A stretch of 44,741 nt of DNA from a virus. The stretch spans positions 1-44,741 of IMG/VR virus record IMGVR_UViG_3300032235_000664; one strand, given 5' to 3'. The notes beneath the pieces are model-generated. The model was not told the origin of the DNA and searched no databases. It worked only from the letters and a program-made list of their open reading frames with translations. Every line of letters begins with the position of its first letter. The first letter of the stretch is position 1. The position numbers and the translations under genes were made by a program. Below are positions 1 through 6,383 of the stretch, in pieces.

Positions 1-123
1 AGAACTTTTCATTTGGAATAATCCATCCGTCAGGTTTGATTAGCTCGCAAAAAGTCTCCACTTCGTTCATATTCTCATCAAGTAGAATGTATGCAAGCTG
101 AATTACTCTCGGCCAGTTATCCA
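1..123. repeat. Terminal direct repeat, left copy
   Basis: These bases are identical to 44619-44741. The repeat lies inside an exonuclease gene whose frame is continuous when the two copies are merged. It is therefore best read as the overlap of a circular or circularly permuted assembly, not as a biological terminal repeat. The unique genome is 44,618 bp. Confidence 0.95.
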
Positions 124-190
124 GGTCTCTAATGTTACCTGCCATGTTTCTTGGTAGACCGTTTGTCTCCGTGTCAAAAAATAAATACAT
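1..190 (-). CDS. DnaQ-like 3'-5' exonuclease, 5' part (continues at 44618)
   Basis: This is the start of a gene that crosses the circle join. Reading leftward from ATG at 190 gives MYLFFDTETNGLP, which contains the ExoI motif (D-x-E) of DEDD-family 3'-5' exonucleases such as the DnaQ proofreading subunit. The frame leaves the window at base 1 and continues from 44618 to the stop at 44230. The joined protein is 192 residues. It would remove nucleotides from 3' ends during phage replication or recombination. It is the last gene of the leftward replication operon, downstream of the VRR-NUC nuclease and primase-helicase. Gene finders working on the linear contig would miss this start and call a shorter protein from an internal methionine. 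Confidence 0.88.
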   Translation of the reverse strand, partial: MYLFFDTETNGLPRNMAGNIRDLDNWPRVIQLAYILLDENMNEVETFCELIKPDGWIIPNEKF

Positions 191-200
191 ACTCCTTTAA

Positions 201-938
201 TTAGTGGATAATTATTCTATGCTTAGACTTGTGGTTGACGATACTTTCAATCTCCTGAATAATTTCTTTGGAGGAATCGGTACTTTCAATACGACGTCCA
301 GACTCAACCAATTTCTTTATAAAGAATTCATGATTGTATTTGCCATTGTCATGCAACATAAGCATAACCGCAAACATCCGTCTCGAGAATGGATTAGCCA
401 TAAAAGGCTTCAAATCTGTAAGCAAAGTCGCAATATCGTGCGCTACCTCTTGAAAATCAGCTGTAAGCGTTCCGTCCTGAAATGCTTCCATGGCTACATG
501 TTCGTTGATTGTTCCGGAGTGAAACATTTTGGCAGCTGTTGGAATACTTATTCCTTCAAAATGTTTGACGAAGTCGTTCAATGCGCAATAAACAGGACGC
601 TTTAGATCAACGTATGAGTTTAGAAAATCAACCGTTCTCCATTTTGTAGATTTGCTATTGATCGCTGGGACTACCTCAAGGTCTGCGGTCTGGTTTATCA
701 CGTAATATACGTTTGCCTTCATATCTCGTGACACAGCGTATCTATGCTGGCCGTCGATTATTTCCATTTTTTCATTGACAACAATAGGTGCGTATTTTAG
801 GAAGTCGATTCCAGACTCAATGTCGGCTCGTATCTTTTTAACCTTTGATTCGTTGATATCCCTGTTCCCTTTCAGAAATTTAAATCTACCATAGTCATTC
901 GTGAAGTAGATTTTTGTGTTCGATTCTATGTGCTCCAT
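201..938 (-). CDS. ParB/DGQHR-like nuclease-fold protein
   Basis: 245-residue protein with a ParB-type N-terminal domain. The hallmark is IIDGQHRYAVSRD near residues 60-72, preceded by VNEKMEI, the arrangement of the ParB/sulfiredoxin fold that binds nucleotide. The C-terminal half is helical and has no recognised domain. ParB-like proteins of phages are often linked to DNA modification, repression or partition, and the sequence does not say which applies here. The start at 938 lies two bases beyond the stop of the upstream 76-residue gene, so the two are probably co-transcribed. It is one of three ParB-like proteins in this genome and is separate from the tandem pair at 31.5-33.6 kb. Confidence 0.72.
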   Translation of the reverse strand: MEHIESNTKIYFTNDYGRFKFLKGNRDINESKVKKIRADIESGIDFLKYAPIVVNEKMEIIDGQHRYAVSRDMKANVYYVINQTADLEVVPAINSKSTKWRTVDFLNSYVDLKRPVYCALNDFVKHFEGISIPTAAKMFHSGTINEHVAMEAFQDGTLTADFQEVAHDIATLLTDLKPFMANPFSRRMFAVMLMLHDNGKYNHEFFIKKLVESGRRIESTDSSKEIIQEIESIVNHKSKHRIIIH

Positions 939-940
939 GA

Positions 941-1171
941 TTAGTATTTTTCGTCGTAGTGTAATATCCGTTTGTCGCCAATAAACTGAAAACGCTTTCT
1001 GAATTTTTGAGTTTTAACAACAACCAAATGAAATGACTTTGCGTTGTTAAAATCTCTTTCCGTTCTTTTTCTTCGTGCGCGTCTGTTTGGGAATTTGTGA
1101 CGTAGGTTTCCGTCAATTCGATTAATGAGCTCCCCTAGCTCGTTGTACTGTTTTACATACGGTGTGTTCAT
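941..1171 (-). CDS. Small basic protein, unknown
   Basis: 76 residues, rich in Arg and Lys (for example RHKFPNRRARRKRTERD), so it may bind nucleic acid. No domain is recognised. It is packed end to end between the 77-residue gene (stop at 1173) and the ParB-like gene (start at 938). That tiling is the reason for preferring this frame over the overlapping 73-residue frame at 895-1116. The start context is TTAAAATCATAATATG on the minus strand. The function is unknown. Confidence 0.6.
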   Translation of the reverse strand: MNTPYVKQYNELGELINRIDGNLRHKFPNRRARRKRTERDFNNAKSFHLVVVKTQKFRKRFQFIGDKRILHYDEKY

Positions 1172-1172
1172 A

Positions 1173-1406
1173 TTATGATTTTAAGTGATTACTGATTTTT
1201 AAAGCTTCCTCCAAAGGAATGCAGATAAATTTTGTGTCGCGCTGACGAATGTATCTGCAGAACATTTCGACGGTTGTATTATGTCTACGCGGATACCACG
1301 CGTCAGCGGCTTTTTGGATGTTAGCTCCAAACTCGTCTAAGTTGTGAACTACTTCTACTGGCATCAAACATAAGCCTCTTCCTATGCTAACCGTTGTTGT
1401 CTGCAT
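1173..1406 (-). CDS. Small protein, unknown
   Basis: 77 residues, mixed alpha/beta in appearance, with no recognised domain. It contains AADAWYPRRHNTTVEMFCRYIRQ in its middle (residues about 33-55). Its start overlaps the end of the upstream 49-residue membrane protein gene by about 20 bases, typical of compact phage early operons. It is followed with almost no gap by the small basic protein gene. The function is unknown. Confidence 0.6.
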   Translation of the reverse strand: MQTTTVSIGRGLCLMPVEVVHNLDEFGANIQKAADAWYPRRHNTTVEMFCRYIRQRDTKFICIPLEEALKISNHLKS

Positions 1407-1536
1407 GTTTTTTCTCTTTGGAAATAAGCACCATTGTTAAACATAGTATTCCGATTGCCATCATGAGGTTTTCTTCATACGCGTATCCTAGTGATAAAAT
1501 CGATACGTTGATTATTACAGCTGTAATTTTTTTCAT
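1387..1536 (-). CDS. 49-residue membrane protein, unknown
   Basis: This is a short frame starting at ATG 1536 with the leader TTTAAACACATAATATG, the A-rich and ACACA-containing start context seen at other genes of this phage. The product begins MKKITAVIINVSILSLG and then LMMAIGILCLTMVLI, giving two hydrophobic stretches and a basic, acidic tail (SKEKKHADNNG). It is probably a two-span inner-membrane peptide. It overlaps the next gene start by 20 bases. No homologue is recognised. The call rests on the start context and the operon tiling. Confidence 0.5.
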   Translation of the reverse strand: MKKITAVIINVSILSLGYAYEENLMMAIGILCLTMVLISKEKKHADNNG

Positions 1537-1562
1537 ATTATGTGTTTAAAAAATTTTTAATT

Positions 1563-1638
1563 AAAACCCCCTCACTTGTGCTTATATAAAACTTTCCCAG
1601 GTTTAAATTTGATGAGGGGGTTAGGTTTTGCCGAACCT
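1563..1638 (-). terminator. Long-loop hairpin between two early genes
   Basis: A perfect 10-bp stem pairs 1565-1574 (aaccccctca) with 1613-1622 (tgagggggtt) around a 38-base loop. A second small hairpin (aggtt/aacct, about 1624-1638) sits on the upstream side. On the minus strand the stem is followed by an AT-rich run ending in TTTTTT before the 49-residue gene. It may be a terminator, an attenuator or a structured leader; the long loop is unusual for a simple terminator. Confidence 0.5.
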
Positions 1639-1648
1639 CAGTTTTTTA

Positions 1649-1891
1649 TTATAGGTATTTCAATACGCATATAAAACCGGCTAAAAACATCGCGCAAACT
1701 GCTAGGGCTATATACAGCTGAGCAATTTCTTTCGCGGATTCCTCTTTGTAGCTTTCGTAATACTCAATGTCTCCATCATGAATAGCCTTTCCAAGTTGAT
1801 CGCTAGTAACTCCTGACATTGACTCCCATTTGCCACCCTTGTTGATGGCTACCACCTCTCCGTTGTGGTGTAATACTTTCATTTTATTCAT
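1649..1891 (-). CDS. Small protein with C-terminal membrane span
   Basis: 80 residues from ATG at 1891 (or 78 from ATG at 1882). A longer open frame reaches 1942, but that extension would contain the TATTTTTG promoter box at 1913-1920, so the shorter start is chosen. The N-terminal part is soluble (VVAINKGGKWESMSGVTSD), followed by acidic and helical residues and a C-terminal hydrophobic segment LYIALAVCAMFLAGFICVLK. That suggests a tail-anchored inner-membrane protein with a cytoplasmic head. No family is recognised. Confidence 0.62.
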   Translation of the reverse strand: MNKMKVLHHNGEVVAINKGGKWESMSGVTSDQLGKAIHDGDIEYYESYKEESAKEIAQLYIALAVCAMFLAGFICVLKYL

Positions 1892-1912
1892 GTCCGTGTG
1901 TGTTTGTGTATG

Positions 1913-1920
1913 CAAAAATA
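1913..1920 (-). promoter_or_regulatory. Bacteroidota-type -7 box TATTTTTG
   Basis: On the minus strand TATTTTTG is followed by CATACACAAACACACACGGACATG. The box fits TAnnTTTG, and the ACACAC leader runs directly into the start codon at 1891. The same module stands before the genes starting at 5577 and 40870. Confidence 0.65.
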
Positions 1921-1947
1921 AATAAATTTTTTTATCTACCAAATTTT

Positions 1948-3339
1948 TTATTCATTTTTTTTCTGTCGAGCCATGAATACATGTTTGGCCCATCCCGGTT
2001 TATGGCCGCGTTCCTTGCCGATACGCTCCAATTCCTCAAGCGTTCGGGCCTTTGCAACCTCAACAATTTTGTTTCGTTTGATCTGTTCTTGCGTAAGCTG
2101 AACAAGCTCGCCGTCAATCATCTTTGGAATGTCTGATGCGGTTGGATAGATGTGTCCGCACATCGGACATACCGGTAGAGGTTCATGAACACTGTAACAA
2201 CTTGGGCACTGCGACACCCTGACGGTTGGCTCTGCTGATTTTGAGCCTCGTTTGTTTCGCTTCTCACCGTCAAGCGACCATTGGCGATATTCCTCTGGCA
2301 TCCCATGCGTTATGACATTCCCCACATGATCCAAAATAATCGCCTGGGATTTTCCCTGTGATGGTCTGAGAGCTCTCCCGACTTGCTGGATATACAAGCC
2401 GAGCGATTGTGTCGGACGCAGAAGAATAGCGCAGCCAATGGCAGGGATATCTGTTCCCTCACTAATGAGGTCGCATGATGTCACCACGTCAACTGTTCCG
2501 TTTCCTAAGCCGTTCAGAATTCGAGCCCGTACATCGTCTTCCATTGAGCCGTCAACGGCGTAGGCTCTGTAACCTGCTCCCCGAAATTCCTCAGCTACGT
2601 GCTGAGCGTGAACAATCGAGACGCAGAAAACAACTGCAGGAGAACCAGGGCAAATGCGGTTGTAGTGCTGCACGGCATCACCTGTAATGGTTGGCTTGTC
2701 GACTATGTCAGCAACTTGTTTCACGTCGTAGTCTCCTCTGACTGTTCTAACTCCGGAAAGGTCAATTTTCTGACGCGGTGCAAAAACGACGGGTTTAACA
2801 AGAAACTTCATGTCGATAAGTTCAGGTACTTGAGGGCCCATGACAATATTGTCGAACACTCCACCTGCGTCTTGTCCGAGTCCTGTTCCGTCACCTCTGC
2901 ACGGCGTTGCTGTAACGCCAAGAATTCGAGCGTTCGGAAATGCCTCAACTACTTTTCTCCACGATCCAGCAACGGCGTGATGTGCTTCGTCGATAATGAT
3001 AAGGTCAGGAGGTGCGATTTTATCAAGCCGCTTAATAAGCGTCTGGACTGACGCCACCTGTACAGGCGCGTGAAGGTCAGCCGTGTATTTTGGATTGATG
3101 AGTCCATGATGTACACCTGCCTCTGTTAGCTTGATGGATGTCTGTCTGAGCAACTCGATACGATGTACTAAAATAAGGACGCGTTTTCCTCGCGCGGATG
3201 TTGATGCTGCGATGTATGAGAACACCACAGTTTTGCCGCCGCCTGTTGGAAGTACTAAAAGAGGAGCTCTGAATCCTTCAATATAGGATTGTCGAATTCC
3301 TGAAACGGCGTTTGTTTGATAGGGTCTTAGTGAGAGCAT
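1948..3339 (-). CDS. SF2 DEAD/DEAH-box helicase with zinc ribbon
   Basis: 463-residue superfamily 2 helicase. Visible motifs in order are LRPYQTNAV (Q-like), LPTGGGKTVV (motif I/Walker A, about residue 32), IIIDEAHHAV (motif II, DEAH, about 114), GVTATPCRGDG (motif III), SEGTDIPAIGCAILLRPTQS (motif V) and QQVGRALRPS (motif VI). A CPSC...CPMC zinc ribbon lies near the C terminus (about residues 380-400). The architecture matches the UvsW/RadD-like helicases of phages, which use ATP to remodel branched DNA in replication and repair. Its start overlaps the end of the methyltransferase frame by 13 bases, so the two are co-transcribed. Confidence 0.93.
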   Translation of the reverse strand: MLSLRPYQTNAVSGIRQSYIEGFRAPLLVLPTGGGKTVVFSYIAASTSARGKRVLILVHRIELLRQTSIKLTEAGVHHGLINPKYTADLHAPVQVASVQTLIKRLDKIAPPDLIIIDEAHHAVAGSWRKVVEAFPNARILGVTATPCRGDGTGLGQDAGGVFDNIVMGPQVPELIDMKFLVKPVVFAPRQKIDLSGVRTVRGDYDVKQVADIVDKPTITGDAVQHYNRICPGSPAVVFCVSIVHAQHVAEEFRGAGYRAYAVDGSMEDDVRARILNGLGNGTVDVVTSCDLISEGTDIPAIGCAILLRPTQSLGLYIQQVGRALRPSQGKSQAIILDHVGNVITHGMPEEYRQWSLDGEKRNKRGSKSAEPTVRVSQCPSCYSVHEPLPVCPMCGHIYPTASDIPKMIDGELVQLTQEQIKRNKIVEVAKARTLEELERIGKERGHKPGWAKHVFMARQKKNE

Positions 3340-4379
3340 AATCCTTCGTATTGTTGTATTGCTTTAAATATCTGTAGTGCCACCTGTGGAACTATTGCGT
3401 TGCCTCCTGCTTTGACTGACTCGGCTCTCCACTTAGAAAAGGTAATACCGTCCAGTCGGTCGGAAATCCCATCATCTCCATGACAAATTGGGGAGACAGT
3501 TGGGAACTCTGACCAGTTAGTTTGTTCATGAGTGGTGTCAGAGAACGCCCCATTTGACTCTTTTCGTTGTATGTCGTGCAGTATTTTTCTCCCTCCGCTG
3601 CGTTCGGAGTTGGAAGCATGTTCTCCGTCACCCACTTGGCTACGTGTTCCTCTAGGTTGCCCTTGTTCCTGTTCGCCAGGCTCTCGCTGTTCAGGTCGCA
3701 CCCGTTGACTTGGTTCGCTCTCGGAGTCGGAAGCAAGCCTTCTGGCATGAGTTGAACGAGCCTCGCTAATCCAACACTTCCGTCCTTCCCATTCTGATTT
3801 ATTTTTCTCGGTAGACCCGAAGTCATTTTGAAAGTGTCGTTCTTTCCTATCACCGCTCCTGCTGCCGCATCGCTGGCTAAAGGTGTCGGAAGCATTGTGT
3901 GCAACAAACCAAACTCTGTCTCTTCGGTGCGGCGCGTTGACGGCACAAGCTGGAAGTACATACGGTTGTACTTCGTACCCTTGAGCTTCCAACTCAGCTT
4001 GCACCTCGTGGAAGACCAACCCTCCATCCCAATTAACAAGCCCGAGAACGTTTTCCCCCACGACCCAACGCGGTTGAATCTCCCGTATTGCTCTAAGCAT
4101 TTCTGGCCATAAGTGGCGTTCGTCTTATTTTCCGAGTCGCTTTCCTGCAAGGCTGTATGGCTGACATGGAAACCCTCCTGTGAGGACGTCAATTCGTCCT
4201 CTCCAAATAGTGAAATCTGTTTTTGTAATGTCTTCATAAGATGTAGCTTTTGGCCAATAATACTTTAGGACGTGCTGACCAAAACTATTCCACTCACAGT
4301 GAAATTTGTTTTCCCAACCCATCCATTCGGCGGCTAAATCAAAACCGCCTATTCCTGAAAATAGTGACCCATGGTTCAT
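3327..4379 (-). pseudogene. C5 cytosine DNA methyltransferase frame with in-frame TAA
   Basis: From ATG at 4379 this frame reads MNHGSLFSGIGGFDLA (motif I, SAM binding) and GGFPCQPYSLAGKR (motif IV, catalytic Cys). It meets TAA at 4127-4125 and resumes in the same frame with DERHLWPEMLRAI, VVGENVLGL (motif VI), RRDRVWFVA (motif VIII) and finally GNAIVPQVALQIFKAI (motif X). Read through, it would be about 350 residues, normal for a Dcm-type enzyme. The first piece alone is 84 residues, and a possible restart is the ATG at 4100. The region between motifs VIII and X is low in complexity, has no clear motif IX, and is overlapped by another long frame (3392-4237). It could be a nonsense mutant, a split enzyme with re-initiation, readthrough, or a sequence error. 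The start has an ACACACAC leader. Confidence 0.75.
3392..4237 (-). CDS. LPTP-repeat protein overlapping the methyltransferase in another frame
   Basis: 281-residue frame without a stop, lying almost wholly inside the C5 methyltransferase gene but in a different frame. It starts MKTLQKQISLFGEDE at 4237. It has three repeats of the form M/L-L-P-T-P (MLPTPLASDAA, LLPTPRANQVN, MLPTPNAAEGE). It ends with LSPQFVMEMMGFPTDWTVLP and then SGEPSQSKQEATQ. From memory, phage proteins with LPTP repeats and an L-S/N-P-x-F-V-x-x-M-M-G-F-P tail are a recurring family, and the tail resembles motif IX of C5 methyltransferases. The likely role is to supply target recognition and motif IX to the other polypeptide, as in the two-polypeptide enzyme M.EcoHK31I. 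This is inference. The alternative is a chance open frame, which the ordered motifs argue against. Confidence 0.62.
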   Translation of the reverse strand: MKTLQKQISLFGEDELTSSQEGFHVSHTALQESDSENKTNATYGQKCLEQYGRFNRVGSWGKTFSGLLIGMEGWSSTRCKLSWKLKGTKYNRMYFQLVPSTRRTEETEFGLLHTMLPTPLASDAAAGAVIGKNDTFKMTSGLPRKINQNGKDGSVGLARLVQLMPEGLLPTPRANQVNGCDLNSESLANRNKGNLEEHVAKWVTENMLPTPNAAEGEKYCTTYNEKSQMGRSLTPLMNKLTGQSSQLSPQFVMEMMGFPTDWTVLPFLSGEPSQSKQEATQ

Positions 4380-4402
4380 AATCGTGTGTGTTTGTGTGTT
4401 CG

Positions 4403-4696
4403 TTATTCCTCGTAGATTATTTTTATCCCGATTTGCTCTGCAATAGCATGCTCCAATCTTGCACCTGGTGAGTTCTTCCAACAGGGCAACATGTAGATTA
4501 TGTCGCAGCACATAAGCTCGATAATGTCGACAGCCATGTAATCTTCCCATGTAGCCCCCTCTTTGTGAGGGAGCTTCAACGGGTTGACTGTTTCGCAGCC
4601 ATAACGCTTCTGTACACGCTGCTCTGCTTCTAGAAACTTTCTTGGCGCGTTTGATACGTCTGATGAAATAGCGCCAGATATGTATGCGCGTGCCAT
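4403..4696 (-). CDS. DUF4406 family protein (deoxyribosyltransferase-like fold)
   Basis: 97 residues starting MARAYISGAISSD, with NPLKLPHKEGATWEDYMAVD in the middle (residues about 38-57) and a GARLEHAIAEQIGIKIIYEE end. This is the pattern of DUF4406, a small Rossmann-like family related to nucleoside 2-deoxyribosyltransferases and frequent in phages. The family may bind or process nucleotides, but no reaction has been fixed for it to my knowledge. Its start lies two bases after the stop of ssb, and its stop lies 23 bases before the methyltransferase start. It therefore belongs to the ssb-DUF4406-methyltransferase-helicase early operon. Confidence 0.82.
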   Translation of the reverse strand: MARAYISGAISSDVSNAPRKFLEAEQRVQKRYGCETVNPLKLPHKEGATWEDYMAVDIIELMCCDIIYMLPCWKNSPGARLEHAIAEQIGIKIIYEE

Positions 4697-4698
4697 AG

Positions 4699-5208
4699 TT
4701 AGAACGGTAGGTCTTGGTCGTCCGTATGTCCTGAGCCTGGCGTCGATACCGCATGCATCGGCTCGTTCTGTCTGAACTGTTGGTTCTGCACTGGATATTG
4801 CTGAGGGCTTCCAACAAATGGAGAACTTGCAGCCATAGGTGCAGCTCCAAGAGGCGGTGTAATTGGTGCGGCTTGCTGCGGTGCAGCTTGCTGTGGTGCG
4901 CTTCCAAGTAGCTCAATTTGGTTCACCATCATATTGTGGCTGATGTCAGTTGTGCCGTCCTGACGCTGGAACAATGACGGCGAGTAGTTGCCCTCAATAT
5001 AAACTTTTGTTCCTTTGCGCAGGTACTGCCCTAGTTGACCTGTAACGAAACGCTCGCCCCATCCAGAGCAGCTGAACCAGGTTGTTGTTTCCTGTCCGTT
5101 TCGTTTCTCACTCACTGCTACGGTAAACGCTAAATATTGCGCTCCTTGTTGCGCTGTTTTTACTTGGGCGTCTTGCCCAAGGTTTCCGATGATCACGGTT
5201 TTCTTCAT
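4699..5208 (-). CDS. ssb: Single-stranded DNA-binding protein
   Basis: 169 residues. The N-terminal 110 residues form an OB-fold SSB domain: MKKTVIIGNLGQDAQVK, FTVAVSEKRNG, TWFSCSGWGERF, LRKGTKVYIEGNYSPSLFQR. A Gln/Ala/Pro-rich linker follows, and the acidic tip DDQDLPF, which in bacterial SSBs docks partner proteins. It coats single-stranded DNA in replication and in RecT-type recombination. It starts at 5208 behind an AACACACATATC leader, 19 bases after the HTH regulator gene ends. The tip is close to the canonical DDDIPF, so it probably recruits host repair proteins. Confidence 0.93.
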   Translation of the reverse strand: MKKTVIIGNLGQDAQVKTAQQGAQYLAFTVAVSEKRNGQETTTWFSCSGWGERFVTGQLGQYLRKGTKVYIEGNYSPSLFQRQDGTTDISHNMMVNQIELLGSAPQQAAPQQAAPITPPLGAAPMAASSPFVGSPQQYPVQNQQFRQNEPMHAVSTPGSGHTDDQDLPF

Positions 5209-5227
5209 GATATGTGTGTTTTATTAG

Positions 5228-5491
5228 TTACTTATTATTACGTACACGGATGCGCTCCAACGCCTCCAATAGAGCGTTGTATGTTTTGATTGACTTTGGT
5301 TCGCTCCGTTTCCAGCGTTCTAGGATTGACCTGTTTACGCGGGCCTCCTTGCACAATTTAGATATGCTGATTCCTGCATTGCCACACTGTGTTTTGAGTG
5401 ACCTATAGATGTCGCTTTGCGCTGTGTCTGTAGAGTCCGTGAACATCCGTGAAGTTTCAGTATTTACGGTGGTATCAGTATTTGTTTTCAT
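5228..5491 (-). CDS. HTH DNA-binding regulator (repressor/Cro candidate)
   Basis: 87 residues. After a Thr-rich N terminus, the segment CGNAGISISKLCKEARVNRS followed by ILERWKRSEPKSIKTYNALLEAL matches a Cro/CI-type helix-turn-helix. It is transcribed away from the recET-xis operon, and the two share a short divergent promoter region (5492-5576). That layout is typical of a phage genetic switch. It could repress the recET-xis promoter, its own promoter, or both. It lacks a recognisable CI cleavage or oligomerisation domain, so it may be a Cro-like or small arbitrium-free repressor. Confidence 0.68.
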   Translation of the reverse strand: MKTNTDTTVNTETSRMFTDSTDTAQSDIYRSLKTQCGNAGISISKLCKEARVNRSILERWKRSEPKSIKTYNALLEALERIRVRNNK

Positions 5492-5512
5492 GACTTTCAG
5501 TTATTTTTTCTG

Positions 5513-5520
5513 CAAATATA
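5513..5520 (-). promoter_or_regulatory. -7 box TATATTTG for the leftward regulator/ssb operon
   Basis: The minus strand reads TATATTTGCAGAAAAAATAACTG before the ATG at 5491. The box fits TAnnTTTG. A TTG at the usual -33 distance is not clear, which suits a regulated promoter. Confidence 0.5.
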
Positions 5521-5576
5521 TTGTTTTATTTTAAATAATAGTTATTTTTGCATACAATTTTTTCAACACACACACT
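5521..5576 (+). promoter_or_regulatory. Promoter and leader of the recET-xis operon
   Basis: TTG at 5521-5523 and TATTTTTG at 5543-5550 are separated by 19 bases, close to the Bacteroidota consensus TTG-N17-23-TAnnTTTG. The transcript leader ends in CAACACACACACT right before the ATG at 5577, with no Shine-Dalgarno. The site lies back to back with the leftward -7 box at 5513-5520, so one bound repressor could cover both. Confidence 0.65.
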
Positions 5577-6365
5577 ATGAAGGAAAACAAAATGTACCAC
5601 GCTGATGTGTCAAGAATCTCAAAGTCAGGACTTGACCTCATCGCGAAGTGCCCAGCGAAGTACTGGCACAAATACCTTGACCCGAATCGGGAGCAGGAGA
5701 AGAAAACCGAGGCTCTTATTGTAGGTAACGCGTTTCACGTTCTCACTCTTGAAGCGGACATCTTTCCGCATCACTTCATTGTTAAGCCAAAATTCTCAGG
5801 AACGGGATCGGTTGCCAAGAGAGAGGCGTTCGAGCTCGAACACGCCGACAAAGAAATTATCACCATGGAACAATATGACCAGGTGAGGCGCATGCGTGAT
5901 TCGGTATTGGCGCACCCTATTGCAGCCAAGTTGCTGAGTGACGGTTTTGCTGAGCGGGTAAATACCTGGACGGACCCAAGAACGGACGCACCATGTAAGT
6001 CACGCATGGATTGGTTTAATACCAAAATGAATTTTATTGTAGATTTGAAGTCTACAGAGGATGCTTCTAGCGAGGGCTTCTCAAAATCCTCTTTTAAATA
6101 CAGGTATCACGTTCAAGCCCCGTTCTATTTTGACGGCGCTGTAGCCAACAGGATGCAGCCAAACGGGTTTATTTTTATCGCGGTTGAGAAGAACCCACCG
6201 TACCTCGCCAATCTGTTCTATATGGAGGATGAAGTTATGGACTTTGGCCGCAGCATTTATCGTTCAGATTTGGCCACATACATGGAATGCCGACAAAACA
6301 ACAAATGGCCTGGATATGACCAAGCTGTGAAACCTTTGAAGCTACCAAGCTGGATTAAATTGTAA
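5577..6365 (+). CDS. RecE-like PD-(D/E)XK exonuclease
   Basis: 262 residues resembling the C-terminal nuclease domain of E. coli RecE (exonuclease VIII) and the YqaJ/Cas4-like nuclease group. Visible features are ISKSGLDLIAKCPAKYWHKY at the N terminus, VGNAFHVLTLE (motif with the helical His/Glu), then SRMDWFNTKMNFIVDLKSTE, in which D...DLK supplies the PD-(D/E)XK active site, and YHVQAPFYFDG (the Q-x-x-x-Y helix). It would resect double-stranded DNA 5'-3' to make 3' tails for RecT. It is the first gene of a rightward operon, 18 bases before recT. The start is fixed by the adjacent promoter and ACACAC leader. Confidence 0.88.
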   Translation: MKENKMYHADVSRISKSGLDLIAKCPAKYWHKYLDPNREQEKKTEALIVGNAFHVLTLEADIFPHHFIVKPKFSGTGSVAKREAFELEHADKEIITMEQYDQVRRMRDSVLAHPIAAKLLSDGFAERVNTWTDPRTDAPCKSRMDWFNTKMNFIVDLKSTEDASSEGFSKSSFKYRYHVQAPFYFDGAVANRMQPNGFIFIAVEKNPPYLANLFYMEDEVMDFGRSIYRSDLATYMECRQNNKWPGYDQAVKPLKLPSWIKL

Positions 6366-6383
6366 CACTAAAACCAATATAAA

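Noticed and set aside
1-123. Biological terminal repeats as in T7
   Set aside because: The repeat lies inside a gene whose frame is made whole by circular closure, and it has a length typical of assembly overlap.
895-1116. 73-residue minus-strand frame
   Set aside because: It overlaps both the 76-residue gene and the start of the ParB-like gene, and it breaks the end-to-end gene tiling.
4125-4127. Genetic code change with TAA read as an amino acid
   Set aside because: Other genes end properly at TAA (for example the exonuclease at 6365 and gpE at 18682), so genome-wide recoding is not supported.
4125-4916. 263-residue frame ending at the methyltransferase stop
   Set aside because: Only its last 84 codons (from 4379) are methyltransferase; the rest is an antisense-like shadow of ssb and the DUF4406 gene in another frame.
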